From: JAICJR01 sp963848495
Lineage (GTDB): Bacteria > Actinomycetota > Thermoleophilia > Solirubrobacterales > Thermoleophilaceae
Reading direction: 5' to 3'
Length of the DNA: 64,000 nucleotides
NCBI GenBank assembly: GCA_963848495.1
Contig: CAWKDV010000004.1
Coordinates: forward strand, 62,001-126,000
The notes below the pieces were generated by a model that made no database searches, was not told where the DNA came from, and worked only from the letters and a program-made list of their open reading frames with translations. Numbering within the stretch: position 1 is the first letter of the stretch; every line of letters starts with the position of its first letter. The translations under genes were made by a program, and so were the position numbers. This document shows positions 35,938-44,835 of the stretch, piece by piece.

Positions 35938-36273
35938 GTTGGTTCCTTTCGAACGTCGTGTCGTGTCGGGTTCACACGCCACGGCCGGCGGTGCTCGCGG
36001 GGCGCAGGCGGGTGCGACGAGCCTTCCCGGGACCCGCTGCTCAGCAGCAGGGCGGCGCTGGAGCGCCCCCGTGCGCGAAGGCCGCACCTGCCGCCGACGG
36101 CGGCCTGCGGCGCGCTCGATCAGACGCGCACCGGGGTAGCGCTCCCAGGCCAGCGCCAGGGCGAGCAGCAGGCACGGCAGAAGGAACAGGACTCCGTGCG
36201 CCAGGTTCGGTGAGTCGAGCGCAGCAGCGAGGGCGACGCCCGCGACCACCGCCGCTGTGAAGCGGCGCCTCAC
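35938..36273 (-). CDS. Small membrane protein with no stop before ycnI
   Basis: A GTG at 36271-36273 overlaps the copCD stop (GTGA). The product starts VRRRFTAAVVAGVALAAALDSP and has two hydrophobic stretches (FTAAVVAGVALAAAL; HGVLFLLPCLLLALALAW), then a basic Pro/Arg-rich tail. No stop codon occurs before ycnI, so the frame is continuous with it. Either the true product is a fusion of about 367 residues, or a stop was lost through a base error. YcnI has its own ribosome-binding site and signal peptide, which favours two separate proteins. Confidence 0.55.
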
Positions 36274-38066
36274 CGCACGTTCACCGTGAACGTCTTCGTG
36301 TACTCGTCGAACTCGGAGGTCCTGACCGTCACGGTCAGTCGCCACTTGCCCGGCACTCCCAGCAGCGCCGTGGAGTCGATGTAGTGACCCGGGCCGGCCA
36401 GGGTCGCGCCCTGCTGGAGAGGCCCGATGCCCTTCGACGGCATGACCTCTGACACGTCGACCTCCTTGGCCTTCGTGAACTGAGTCCCGTCCCTCGGGTT
36501 GAGCAGATAGAGGTGGATCTGGTTGGCGCCGACGCGCGCCGGATCCACCGTCATCTCGAGCTGCGCGGGCCCGACCGTGCCGCTGAGGTTCGCCGGGCCG
36601 GTGTATGTCTGCGTCGACGGCGCGTAGGCGCTGAGCGCCGCGGTCACGCCGAGCACAACCACGATGAGCCCCACCTCAGCGCGCAGCGCGCGTCGCAGCT
36701 CCAGGCCCGCTCGCCCCGGCGTCGCGCCCTCGGTGGCGAGGCGGGAGACCTCCGGAACTGAGCGGCGCCGGTTGAACGCCCCCAGCGCGATCAGGCCCAC
36801 AAGCAGGCAGATCTTGATCAGCACCGCCCGGCCGTACGGGGTGTCGACTAGATGCGCGGGCGTGCGCACCCACTCGTATGCCTGGATCAGGCCGGAGGCG
36901 ACGATGACGCACACGGCGGCGAGCGCAAGCGGGGAGAAGCGCCGCAGCACGGCCGCCAGCAGGCGCGTACGGTCCACCGGCTCAAGCGCCCTCGTGGCTG
37001 CCGGCAGCGCGAACACCAGGGCGGCGAGACCGCCGGCCCAGAGGCTCATGGCGAGCACGTGGGCGACGTTGGTCGGGAACATCAGCGCGATCGGGCGTTG
37101 TGTGGAGGCGTGGCCGGCGAACGCCGGGAGGATCGTCAAGAAGGCGAGCGGCGGGCCGAGCGCGGCCAGCGCCACCAGCGTCCGGCGCGGCGCCAGCGCG
37201 AGGCCCGTCGCCCCGAGCTCCGCCGGTCGCAGGGCGAGCGCACGCTGCCGCGCCGGCATGACGAGCAGCGCAACGGTTGCCCCGGACAGCGCCCAGGCCA
37301 CCACGGCGATCCCCCACACCGTGCCGAAGTGCGTGCCGAGCTCCTCGTGGACGACCTTCCACTTGAGCGCCGACCAACCGGAGATTCCGGCTGCGCTGGC
37401 CGCCTCCAGTACCACGCCCGCGGCCGCGCTCGCCAGGCCGAGCAGCGAGGCGACGGCCAGCAGCCGCGTGAGCCTCCGCGCGAAGGCCTGCGATGCCCGC
37501 TCCCACTCGGGCGCGGCGCCGGCCGCCGCGATGAGGGCTGGGAACCAGGTGAGCAGAAGGAACAACACGCCGCCGACGGCGAGTGCGATCGCGCCGTACT
37601 GCACTCCGCGGGCGAGCCCGTAGACGAGGTTGGTGCCCTCGCCGACCTTCGTGCCCGCGAGCAAAGACGCAACGGTCTTGCCGGCGCCACCCGGATGTCC
37701 GATCGAGAACACGAATCCGCTCGAGACGATGTGCCCGTCCGCCGACACGACCCGGTAGGTGGCGGTATAGGTCCCCGCCGCCAGATGGGGCTTGAGGTGG
37801 ACGCCCATCACCGCGCCGCGACCGCCGGGATGGAAGGCGTCGCCGGCGTCGACCCGCCGCCCCGCCGAGTCGTAGACGCGCACCGCGCCGAAGTTGCCCT
37901 CCACCGACTCGTCGAAGCGGAACGAGATGACGGCCGGTTGCATCTTCACCGTCGCGTCGCGTTGCGGGGACGTGCCCTCGAGTTGGGCGTGGGCAAGCGC
38001 GGCAGACGGAACGGCGCAGAGCGCCGCCAAGACGACGGGTGCTGCCAGGAGCCTGAGTCGGCTCAC
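36270..38066 (-). CDS. CopC-CopD-YtkA fusion, copper resistance/uptake protein
   Basis: A 598-residue membrane protein. Signal peptide and CopC domain (residues 1-125): mature end HAQLEGTSP with the copper-binding histidine, and SADGHIVSSGFVFSI with the Asp/His ligands. CopD-like membrane region (about 145-480) with eight segments, including SLWAGGLAALVFALP. A C-terminal YtkA-like beta-domain (about 490-598; QIHLYLLNPRDGTQF; PGKWRLTVTVRTS) follows. CopC and CopD fusions are known from bacteria; the added YtkA part is typical of actinobacteria. The GTG start overlaps the upstream gene stop as GTGA. Confidence 0.92.
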   Translation of the reverse strand: MSRLRLLAAPVVLAALCAVPSAALAHAQLEGTSPQRDATVKMQPAVISFRFDESVEGNFGAVRVYDSAGRRVDAGDAFHPGGRGAVMGVHLKPHLAAGTYTATYRVVSADGHIVSSGFVFSIGHPGGAGKTVASLLAGTKVGEGTNLVYGLARGVQYGAIALAVGGVLFLLLTWFPALIAAAGAAPEWERASQAFARRLTRLLAVASLLGLASAAAGVVLEAASAAGISGWSALKWKVVHEELGTHFGTVWGIAVVAWALSGATVALLVMPARQRALALRPAELGATGLALAPRRTLVALAALGPPLAFLTILPAFAGHASTQRPIALMFPTNVAHVLAMSLWAGGLAALVFALPAATRALEPVDRTRLLAAVLRRFSPLALAAVCVIVASGLIQAYEWVRTPAHLVDTPYGRAVLIKICLLVGLIALGAFNRRRSVPEVSRLATEGATPGRAGLELRRALRAEVGLIVVVLGVTAALSAYAPSTQTYTGPANLSGTVGPAQLEMTVDPARVGANQIHLYLLNPRDGTQFTKAKEVDVSEVMPSKGIGPLQQGATLAGPGHYIDSTALLGVPGKWRLTVTVRTSEFDEYTKTFTVNVR

Positions 38067-38734
38067 CAGGCCTCCTCCGCCGGGTGCGTCGCGGGCCGAG
38101 GGCCGCGACGGCGACGACGCACCAGCACCGTCGCGCCGACGCCGAGGAGGACCAGAAGGCTCAGCGACACGATCGCTCCGACGGGAAAGCCGCCGGGGCT
38201 CCCGACCCAGTACAGAGTCCCGCTGATCTGCCCCTTCTGGGAGCCGACACTGATCGGGATCGCGTAGTCGAAGACCTTCGTCTTCCTGTGCATGTCCTTG
38301 ACCTGTGGCGGCAGGTGCGCGCCCATCCAGTGCATCCGGTGGTCGTGCCAGATGTAGGTCGACGTCTTCTCGACGAAGCGCCATTGCGGCGGCGCCTTCG
38401 TGCTCGTGAACGAAGGCGGCGCCACGGTGACGAAGTCGGAGTTGTTCAGGTAGGTCGCCGGCGAGAGATGGTTCTGCTGCACCGTGCCGTCGCCGAGGAT
38501 GCGGACGTAGGGCTCACCGCCGTAGCCGTAGATCGTCACCGTCTTCCCGCTCCGGTTCGTGACCTGGAACTGGGTGTCGTAGCCGAGCACCTGGAACTTC
38601 ACACCCGGGATGGCAGGGGTCACCTGGTCGATGACCGAGCGGTAATTCGGATTGCCCTGATGGGCCCAAGCGGGCACCGCGACCGCGGCGGAAACCACCG
38701 CCGCAAGTGCGATCGCCCGCAGGAAGCGGGACAT
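38063..38734 (-). CDS. Secreted WHDH-motif protein of the copper locus (WHD-A)
   Basis: A 223-residue exported protein with signal peptide (AIALAAVVSAAVAVPAWA) and mature N terminus HQGNPNY, so a free N-terminal histidine is possible. It has GEPYVRILGDGTV, then WRFVEKTSTYIWHDHRMHWMG with several histidines and methionines, and a C-terminal membrane anchor plus basic tail. The order of motifs matches the protein at 41023. The histidine-rich motif and its place next to CopCD suggest metal handling, but no named family is assigned. Confidence 0.75.
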   Translation of the reverse strand: MSRFLRAIALAAVVSAAVAVPAWAHQGNPNYRSVIDQVTPAIPGVKFQVLGYDTQFQVTNRSGKTVTIYGYGGEPYVRILGDGTVQQNHLSPATYLNNSDFVTVAPPSFTSTKAPPQWRFVEKTSTYIWHDHRMHWMGAHLPPQVKDMHRKTKVFDYAIPISVGSQKGQISGTLYWVGSPGGFPVGAIVSLSLLVLLGVGATVLVRRRRRGPRPATHPAEEAW

Positions 38735-38792
38735 CTGCGTTGACTCCTTCTGTCGTTCGCCGAACGCGGCGCGACAGGCGCCGCTCACCGGA

Positions 38793-39407
38793 TCAGCGAG
38801 CGTGCGGCGGCGCGCGACTGGGCGCGCAGGCGGCGAGCGGACTCGCCGGAACAAGGAAGACAGGTGCCGGACGGCGGATCGGCAGACCCCGGGGCGCTGC
38901 CGACGGACGACTGCGGCGCAGGCGCGCGGCGAGCGCGACGACGGCGTGACCGCCCCGGACAAGCAGCGCAAGCACCGCGCCGACGGCGAGGGCGGCCGGG
39001 ATGGCCCACAGGCCGCCGTCGCCGAAGATGCCGGTGAGGCCATCGGGATGACCGGTCGCCAGAAGCCCCTCGAGGAACTCCTGGCTGGCGTAGATCAGGA
39101 TGAGCGAGAGCGACGCCACGAGCCACACCCGCAGCGTCTTCTGGCCTCTTGCGTCGTCCGCCTCACCGCTGCGCCAGGCGCGTGCCAGGCGGCCGACGAA
39201 GGCGCCCAGGCCAAGGGCCAGCACGAGCACCAGCCACGGGGTGACCGAGTTGAGATACGAGTGGCCGGTGTCGGCGAGCTCGCTGCCGCCGCGTGAGCCG
39301 AAGGCAAGGAAGTAGCGGAGCTGGTGCACCGCCAGCGCGGCGAGCGGCATGAGTGGCGCGGCCGGCAGCCGCCGAGCCCACGAGCCGTTCTCCCGCGGCG
39401 TACGCAA
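38793..39407 (-). CDS. Membrane protein of unknown function, four TM
   Basis: A 204-residue protein with about four membrane segments and a characteristic start (LAALAVHQLRYFLAFGSRGGSEL, then GHSYLNSVTPWL). It is rich in Pro and Arg at the end. It lies upstream of the WHD-A gene on the same strand, 58 bases away, and is probably in the same operon. Function unknown. Confidence 0.72.
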   Translation of the reverse strand: MRTPRENGSWARRLPAAPLMPLAALAVHQLRYFLAFGSRGGSELADTGHSYLNSVTPWLVLVLALGLGAFVGRLARAWRSGEADDARGQKTLRVWLVASLSLILIYASQEFLEGLLATGHPDGLTGIFGDGGLWAIPAALAVGAVLALLVRGGHAVVALAARLRRSRPSAAPRGLPIRRPAPVFLVPASPLAACAPSRAPPHAR

Positions 39408-39572
39408 GATGCCAAGACTGTACCCCGATCGGCGGCCATCGGTGCTGGTCTCGACCTTGTCCCAGGTTAAGAAGGGTTTGCCTGAAAGGGCGTTCGATGC
39501 GAGGCTGATGGACTGTGAGGCCTAACCCTCCTCAGGGCCTCCGTCCGCCGGCCCCGACCCTCCACCCTTCCA

Positions 39573-40976
39573 ATGCCCTCCATAGCCGTTCGCAGGTCGC
39601 TCTTCGTGGCTGTCGTCGTGTTTCTTGCGGCGCTCGCCTTCGCGGGCCGCGCCGCCGCCGCGCTGCCGGACATCAAGCAGGCCCCGGCCCCCACCTGGGA
39701 CGGCGGCTTCACCCTCGTCAAGGTGGGAAGCCAGGTCCAGCTCCAGTTCCCGGCGCAGATAGACGTGCTCTCAGACGGCGGGCCGCTGACGATCACGGGC
39801 TCGCGCAAGGACACGACCGTCAACACCATGGACGCCTTCCAGGGCGGGGTGAGCGGCGTGGTGGGAGCGCTCCAATACAACTTCGATCCCACGCACCAGC
39901 ACTGGCACTACCTGGCGCTCGACCGCTACGACCTGCGCACGCACGACCCCTCCCTGGCCGAGGTCGCGCGCGACCAGAAGACCGGCTTCTGCCTGGTCCA
40001 GAGCACAGAGATCAACCCCACCAACTGCCAGCAGAAGAACCCGAGCGCCCTATCGGTGTCCGAGACGATCAACGCCGGCTTCAGCGACATCTACGACCCG
40101 TCCCGGGATGGCCAGTACATCGACGTCACCGGCCTGAACGGCACCTACGAGTTCGTCCAGTGGGTGAACGCCGACTGCCGCCTCGGTGACATGGGCCCTG
40201 CCCAGCACACCTGGGCGACCGTGCTGCGGATCAACGCCACTGCCGGCACGCCCACCGTGTCCGTCACCGGCGACACGCCGGCGTGGAACAACTACTACGC
40301 CGGTCTGAGCAATGCGCAGAAGTGCCTCCCCGCCGAGGCTGTCCGACCGGTCGTCAGCGGCGCCCCGCAGACGGGCAGCGTCCTGTCCAGCGTCGCCGGC
40401 TCCTGGCTCGAGCGGATGGCCAACGAGTTCAGCTACCAGTGGCGCCGTTGCGACGCGACCGGCTGGGCCTGCCAGGACATCCCCGGCGCCACCGCCCAGA
40501 ACTACGTGCCCACCGGAGCGGACATCGGCCACACGCTGCGCGCGCGGGTGACCGGGACGTTCGTCGGCAGCAGCGAGCAGGGCACGCCGCAGGACTCCGA
40601 GGCCACGCCCGCGATCGTCGCGGGCCCGCCGAGCATCGCCCTGCCGAGGACCGTCACGTCGCTCACGGCGGCGCTCAAGATGCTCCGGACCGTGCGAGTC
40701 CACAGCCTGGTGAGCAAGGGACTCGCCGTCAGAGTCCACTGCTCCGAGGCGTGCAGCGTCAGGCTCAGCCTCGTGGGTCGCGGCGGCGTGAAGCTCGGGC
40801 AGCGGACGGGATCGCTCTCGAAGGCCGGCAGCCGCACCTTCAGGCTGAAGCTCGGCCGCAAGGCCCGTCGCATAGTCCGCCGCTTCCACTCGGGCACGCT
40901 CACGCTGCGCCTAGCGGTGAAGAGCAAGGACGGCCAGCAGCAGACGGTGGCGCGCACGCTGAAGTTGAGGCGCTAG
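39573..40976 (+). CDS. Secreted lysyl-oxidase-like protein inside the copper locus (LOX-B)
   Basis: A 467-residue exported protein, paralogue of the one at 19690. Signal peptide ends near residue 30. The LOX domain has HQHWH (His108, 110, 112), Lys136 in QKTGFCL and Tyr174 in GFSDIYD, so copper ligands and the lysine/tyrosine cofactor pair are kept. It also has the Ig-like YQWRRCDATGWAC region and a C-terminal beta-domain, but lacks the glycine linker of LOX-A. It is transcribed divergently from the copper operon and followed by a WHD-motif gene. Copper supply from that locus would fit a copper-quinone amine oxidase. Confidence 0.82.
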   Translation: MPSIAVRRSLFVAVVVFLAALAFAGRAAAALPDIKQAPAPTWDGGFTLVKVGSQVQLQFPAQIDVLSDGGPLTITGSRKDTTVNTMDAFQGGVSGVVGALQYNFDPTHQHWHYLALDRYDLRTHDPSLAEVARDQKTGFCLVQSTEINPTNCQQKNPSALSVSETINAGFSDIYDPSRDGQYIDVTGLNGTYEFVQWVNADCRLGDMGPAQHTWATVLRINATAGTPTVSVTGDTPAWNNYYAGLSNAQKCLPAEAVRPVVSGAPQTGSVLSSVAGSWLERMANEFSYQWRRCDATGWACQDIPGATAQNYVPTGADIGHTLRARVTGTFVGSSEQGTPQDSEATPAIVAGPPSIALPRTVTSLTAALKMLRTVRVHSLVSKGLAVRVHCSEACSVRLSLVGRGGVKLGQRTGSLSKAGSRTFRLKLGRKARRIVRRFHSGTLTLRLAVKSKDGQQQTVARTLKLRR

Positions 40977-41022
40977 CCACCACCCTGACGCCGAGCCGTG
41001 GGAGACTCGGCGGCGAGGACCC

Positions 41023-42009
41023 ATGCCGGGCCGGCTCGAGACTCGGGCGGGACGCGTCGCCGCGATCGCGGCGCTCGCGCTGCTCGCCGCCCCATCGGCC
41101 GCCGCCGCCCATCTGCGCACCGGTGTCGTCGCGCTCGACTATCGCGCCGGCGTCGGTCAGCTGACGCCGCCGCTGCGAGCGGCGGTCGCGGTCCGCGTGT
41201 ACCCGAGCGATCTCGCGCTGGGACTCACCGCCCGCCGCGGCCACACCGTCGCGGTCCCGGGCTACCTCGGCGAGCCGTTCCTCCGTCTCGGGCCCGCGGG
41301 GGCTGAAGTGAGCACGCGATCCCCAACGGCGGCGACGGCCGGCCTCCTGCGCAAGGGGTCGGGATCCGGATGGCGCCTTATCTCGAACCGGCCGACGGTC
41401 GTCTGGCACGATGTCCGCGTCCGCGAGCTCGCCCCGTGGTTGGCGCGCCGGAGCTGGGCCCTCCCCCTGACGGTGGACGGGCGCCACGCCCGGCTCGCCG
41501 GAGAGGTCTGGCGCGTGAACCGGCCTGCGCCTTGGCCGTGGCTCGCGTTTGCCGTCCCGTTCGCCGCATGCGCGATCCTGCTGCTGGTCCGCCGGCCCTC
41601 CTCGCCGGTCAGAGCCGCGAGCGTCGCCTTCGGGGCGCTGGCGGGTGTGGCGATGCTCGTGACGATGGCGGCCTTCGCCTTCGATCCCAACGCGTCGGCG
41701 GGGACGTGGCTCGAGGCGGGGAACGAGACGGCATTCGCTCTCGTGGGCTTTGCCTTCCTCGCTCGGGGCGGGCGCGACTCGCGCGCGATCGCCGGGGGCG
41801 CCCTCGGCCTGCTGGGGCTGGCCGCCGGCCTGAGCAAGCTGCCCGTCCTGCTGCACGGAGTCGTGCTCAGCCAGCTCCCAGCATGGGCGGCCCGCAGCGG
41901 CGTCGTGCTGATGATCGCCGCCGGCGCGACCGCCACAGTCCTCGGCCTGGTCGTGTTCTTCGAGTCGCTCGATTGGGAGGGGCTGCCGCAGGGGCGGACC
42001 GGTCCGTGA
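41023..42009 (+). CDS. Secreted/membrane WHD-motif protein (WHD-B), paralogue of 38063
   Basis: A 328-residue protein with signal peptide (IAALALLAAPSAAAA) and mature start HLRTGV. It shows FLRLGPAGAEV, then WRLISNRPTVVWHDVRVRELAPWL, in the same order and spacing as the WHD-A protein, but with fewer histidines. The C-terminal 150 residues carry about five membrane segments. It lies 46 bases after LOX-B on the same strand, so the two are probably co-transcribed. Confidence 0.75.
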   Translation: MPGRLETRAGRVAAIAALALLAAPSAAAAHLRTGVVALDYRAGVGQLTPPLRAAVAVRVYPSDLALGLTARRGHTVAVPGYLGEPFLRLGPAGAEVSTRSPTAATAGLLRKGSGSGWRLISNRPTVVWHDVRVRELAPWLARRSWALPLTVDGRHARLAGEVWRVNRPAPWPWLAFAVPFAACAILLLVRRPSSPVRAASVAFGALAGVAMLVTMAAFAFDPNASAGTWLEAGNETAFALVGFAFLARGGRDSRAIAGGALGLLGLAAGLSKLPVLLHGVVLSQLPAWAARSGVVLMIAAGATATVLGLVVFFESLDWEGLPQGRTGP

Positions 42010-42127
42010 GGAGGGCGGCGATCGGTCCCCTCGACGATCGGGCTTCACGCCTGGGCAACGTCTCCGCCGGCGGTCTGTCGGAGACTCCGGCGTCGATGAG
42101 GACGGGCCGCTCCAGCCGAGCCAGGCG

Positions 42128-43504
42128 GTGACTGCAATTCACCTCGTGGTGATAGGGGGCAGCGACGCAGGCATCGCGGCGGCGCTCCGTGCCCGCGAGC
42201 TGGACGCCGGCGTCGCTGTGACCGTCGTCGTGGCGGACAGCTTCCCCAACTTCTCGATCTGCGGGCTGCCGTTCTGGCTGGGCCGCGAGGTGGGCGAGTG
42301 GACGAGCCTCGCGCACCGGACGCAGGCTGACTTGGAGGCGGCAGGAGTGGAGCTGCGGCTGAACACGAAAGCAACGCGAATCGACCCGCGGGCGCGCCGG
42401 GTGACCCTCGTGGCCGACGGACTCGAGCAGGATGTCTCGTACGACCGGCTGGTGCTGGCGACCGGCGCTGAGCCGCTGCGTCCGTCCCTACCTGGCCTGG
42501 ACCTTCCCGCCGTGCACCTTCTCCACACCATGGATGACGCCTTCGCGTTGGCCATGTCCCTCGATGAGGCTCGGTCGGCGGTGATCATCGGTGCCGGCTA
42601 CATCGGCCTGGAGATGGCCGAGGCGCTCGTGCACCGTGGCATTGAGGCGACCGTGATCGAGCAGCTGCCCGAGGTGCTGGCGACCGTCGACGCCCCGCTG
42701 GGCGCGCTCGCACACGAGCAGCTGGTCGAGCACGGGGTTCAGGTGAGCTGCGGCGTGCGCGTCGAGGGCATCGAGCGCCACGGCCAGCGGCTGCGGGTGC
42801 AGACCGACTCCGGCCTGCCAACCGCGGCCGACGTCGTCCTGGTATCCGTGGGGGTGCGGCCGGCGAGCGAGCTGGCGGCGGAGGCCGGGGCGGCGCTGGG
42901 CGTACGCCGCGCGATCGCGGTCAACCGCCAAATGGCCAGCAGCCTGCCCGACGTCTGGGCCGCAGGCGATTGCGTGCATACCCACCACCGGCTGCTGCCC
43001 GAACCCGCATACCTACCGCTCGGCACCACCGCCCACAAGCAGGGACGGATCGCCGGCGAGAATTCCCTTGGCGGGGCAAGGGAGTTCGCCGGATCGCTCG
43101 GCACACAGGTGGTGCGGGTGTTCGACTGGGCCTTCGCGCGCACCGGGCTGCGGGACCACGAGGCCCGCGCCGCAGGCTTTGTGCCTCTGACGGTTGAGGC
43201 GACAGCGCCCGATCACAAGCCCTACTACCCCAGCGCCCACGACCTCCATATGCGCTTCACGGGCGACGTATCGAGCGGACGGCTGCTCGGCTGTCAGCTC
43301 GCCGGGCACGCCGGCGCGCAGGTGGCCAAGCGCATCGACATGCCGGCCACGGCGCTCTTCCAGGAGCTGTCGGTCGATCAGCTGAGCGAGCTCGATCTGG
43401 CCTACACGCCGCCGTTCGGCAGCCCGTGGGAAGCGCTACAGATCGGCGCCCAGGCGTGGCAAGCGGCTCATGCTGCGATGCCCTCGCTCGCCACCGGCGC
43501 CTGA
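42128..43504 (+). CDS. FAD-dependent disulfide reductase (CoA-disulfide reductase-like)
   Basis: A 458-residue flavoprotein of the pyridine nucleotide-disulfide family, single-cysteine class. FAD motif VVIGGSDAGIAAAL (residues 7-20), redox Cys45 in FSICGLPFWLG, NAD(P)H motif AVIIGAGYIGLEMAEAL near 155, and late FAD motif VWAAGDCVH near 277. It resembles CoADR and NADH oxidase-like enzymes found next to arsenic genes. The start is GTG 42128. It is convergent with the aquaporin gene and overlaps its end by 37 bases. Confidence 0.88.
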   Translation: MTAIHLVVIGGSDAGIAAALRARELDAGVAVTVVVADSFPNFSICGLPFWLGREVGEWTSLAHRTQADLEAAGVELRLNTKATRIDPRARRVTLVADGLEQDVSYDRLVLATGAEPLRPSLPGLDLPAVHLLHTMDDAFALAMSLDEARSAVIIGAGYIGLEMAEALVHRGIEATVIEQLPEVLATVDAPLGALAHEQLVEHGVQVSCGVRVEGIERHGQRLRVQTDSGLPTAADVVLVSVGVRPASELAAEAGAALGVRRAIAVNRQMASSLPDVWAAGDCVHTHHRLLPEPAYLPLGTTAHKQGRIAGENSLGGAREFAGSLGTQVVRVFDWAFARTGLRDHEARAAGFVPLTVEATAPDHKPYYPSAHDLHMRFTGDVSSGRLLGCQLAGHAGAQVAKRIDMPATALFQELSVDQLSELDLAYTPPFGSPWEALQIGAQAWQAAHAAMPSLATGA

Positions 43505-44196
43505 GCATCCTCCGCGCCGGAGGCCACCGCCCGGCCGCCCCGGATGAGCTGGTAGGCGAGCGCGCCGAGCGCGGCGCCCGCGACGGGCCCGGCCAGATAT
43601 ACCCAGAAGTCGGTCCAGGTGCCGGAGACCAGGGCGGGACCGAACGAGCGGGCCGGGTTCATCGACGCGCCGGTGACCGGGCCCCCGAACAGAGCATCGA
43701 GACCGACGGTCCCGCCGATGGCGATCGCGGCCGCGGCGCCGACCGCGCGAGCGTCGGTGGCCACGGCCATGATCACGAACATCAGCACCGCCGTGAGCAG
43801 CAGCTCGTAGACGAATGCGCTGCCGGCCCCTACCGACGGCACGGTCGAGCCGAGATGGGCCGGCTGGTCCGTCCAGACCGCGAGGAGGGCGAGAGCGCCC
43901 GCGGTGGCGCCGGCGAGCTGAGCGGCGATATAGGCGACCGCCTCCTGCGGCGAGAAGTGACGAGTGAGGGTGAACGCGATCGTCACGGCGGGGTTGATGT
44001 GCGCGCCGGAGAGGTGTCCGGTGGCGTAGATCATCGCCATGATGATCAGCCCGAACACCAGGCTGATCCCGACCGAGCCGAGGGCGCTGTCGTACTTCGC
44101 GTTCGTGACGATCGCCCCGCACCCGGCGAACACCAGCGCGAACGCAGCGAGGGCCTCGGCGCCGGCCCGGCGCCACAGTGGAAGTGAGCCGTCCAT
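43468..44196 (-). CDS. Aquaporin/aquaglyceroporin (MIP family) of the arsenic locus
   Basis: A 242-residue six-TM channel with both NPA boxes: GAHINPAV (Asn68) and GASMNPARS (Asn180), plus the selectivity Arg183. The position matching the histidine of water-specific AqpZ looks like Ala, which would widen the pore; this alignment is by eye. MIP channels beside arsC, as in Sinorhizobium, let arsenite made by ArsC leave the cell. It starts 3 bases after arsC1 and has no pump gene nearby. Water or glycerol transport remains possible. Confidence 0.87.
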   Translation of the reverse strand: MDGSLPLWRRAGAEALAAFALVFAGCGAIVTNAKYDSALGSVGISLVFGLIIMAMIYATGHLSGAHINPAVTIAFTLTRHFSPQEAVAYIAAQLAGATAGALALLAVWTDQPAHLGSTVPSVGAGSAFVYELLLTAVLMFVIMAVATDARAVGAAAAIAIGGTVGLDALFGGPVTGASMNPARSFGPALVSGTWTDFWVYLAGPVAGAALGALAYQLIRGGRAVASGAEDAQAPVASEGIAA

Positions 44197-44199
44197 CCG

Positions 44200-44823
44200 C
44201 TAGCGGTCTGCGCTCTCCAGGACGGCGCAGGTGTCTTCCCGCAGGCAGTCGCGGGTGCGTTTGTGGACGAGCGCGAAGATGTGGCTGCGGATCGGCACGT
44301 CGTCGTAGTCGTCGAGGATCCGGTCTGCGCAGCCGCGGATCACCTCGGCCGGCCGCTCGTCGCCGAACTCCTCGATCAGCTGCGGCAGCAGCTTGGCGAG
44401 CCGGAAGCGGTGTGACGTGGGGTCGCTGCGGATCGCGTCGATGTTGTTCAACGCAAGGTCCCTGACACGCTCGTCGATCAGGTCGCGGATCTCGCGCACC
44501 TCTTCGATCGGCCTGCCGGCCGGGTCGGGCAGGTCCCAGTCATCGACGGTCGTCGGGACGTAGGGGCAGACGTCGCCGCAGCCCATCGTGACCGCCCAGT
44601 CGGCGTGCAGCTGCATCTCGACCGACAGGCGCTTGGGCCGGCGCTTCGAGAGGTCGACTCCCACTTCGCTCATCACCTGTAGGACCTCGGGCCAGCAGGC
44701 GCGAACGGGGTCGGACCCGGCCGACTCCGCCCGCACGTCGTCAGGGGCGTAGCGCTCGAACAGCGCCTGCGCCATCTGGGACCGGCCCGCGTTGTGTGTG
44801 CATACAAACAGGACGTACTTCAT
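44200..44823 (-). CDS. arsC: Arsenate reductase, LMW-phosphatase type, with C-terminal helical domain (ArsC1)
   Basis: A 207-residue protein. Residues 1-140 are an LMW protein-tyrosine-phosphatase-type ArsC with the CX5R loop VCTHNAGRS (Cys8, Arg14) and the aspartate in DWDLPDPAG. MGCGDVCP holds further cysteines used by such reductases. Residues about 145-207 are helical (FRLAKLLPQLIEEFGDERPAEV) and match the helical segment found at the N terminus of ArsC2. It starts 12 bases after the phosphoesterase stop and runs into the aquaporin gene. Confidence 0.9.
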   Translation of the reverse strand: MKYVLFVCTHNAGRSQMAQALFERYAPDDVRAESAGSDPVRACWPEVLQVMSEVGVDLSKRRPKRLSVEMQLHADWAVTMGCGDVCPYVPTTVDDWDLPDPAGRPIEEVREIRDLIDERVRDLALNNIDAIRSDPTSHRFRLAKLLPQLIEEFGDERPAEVIRGCADRILDDYDDVPIRSHIFALVHKRTRDCLREDTCAVLESADR

Positions 44824-44835
44824 TGCTCCCTCCTC

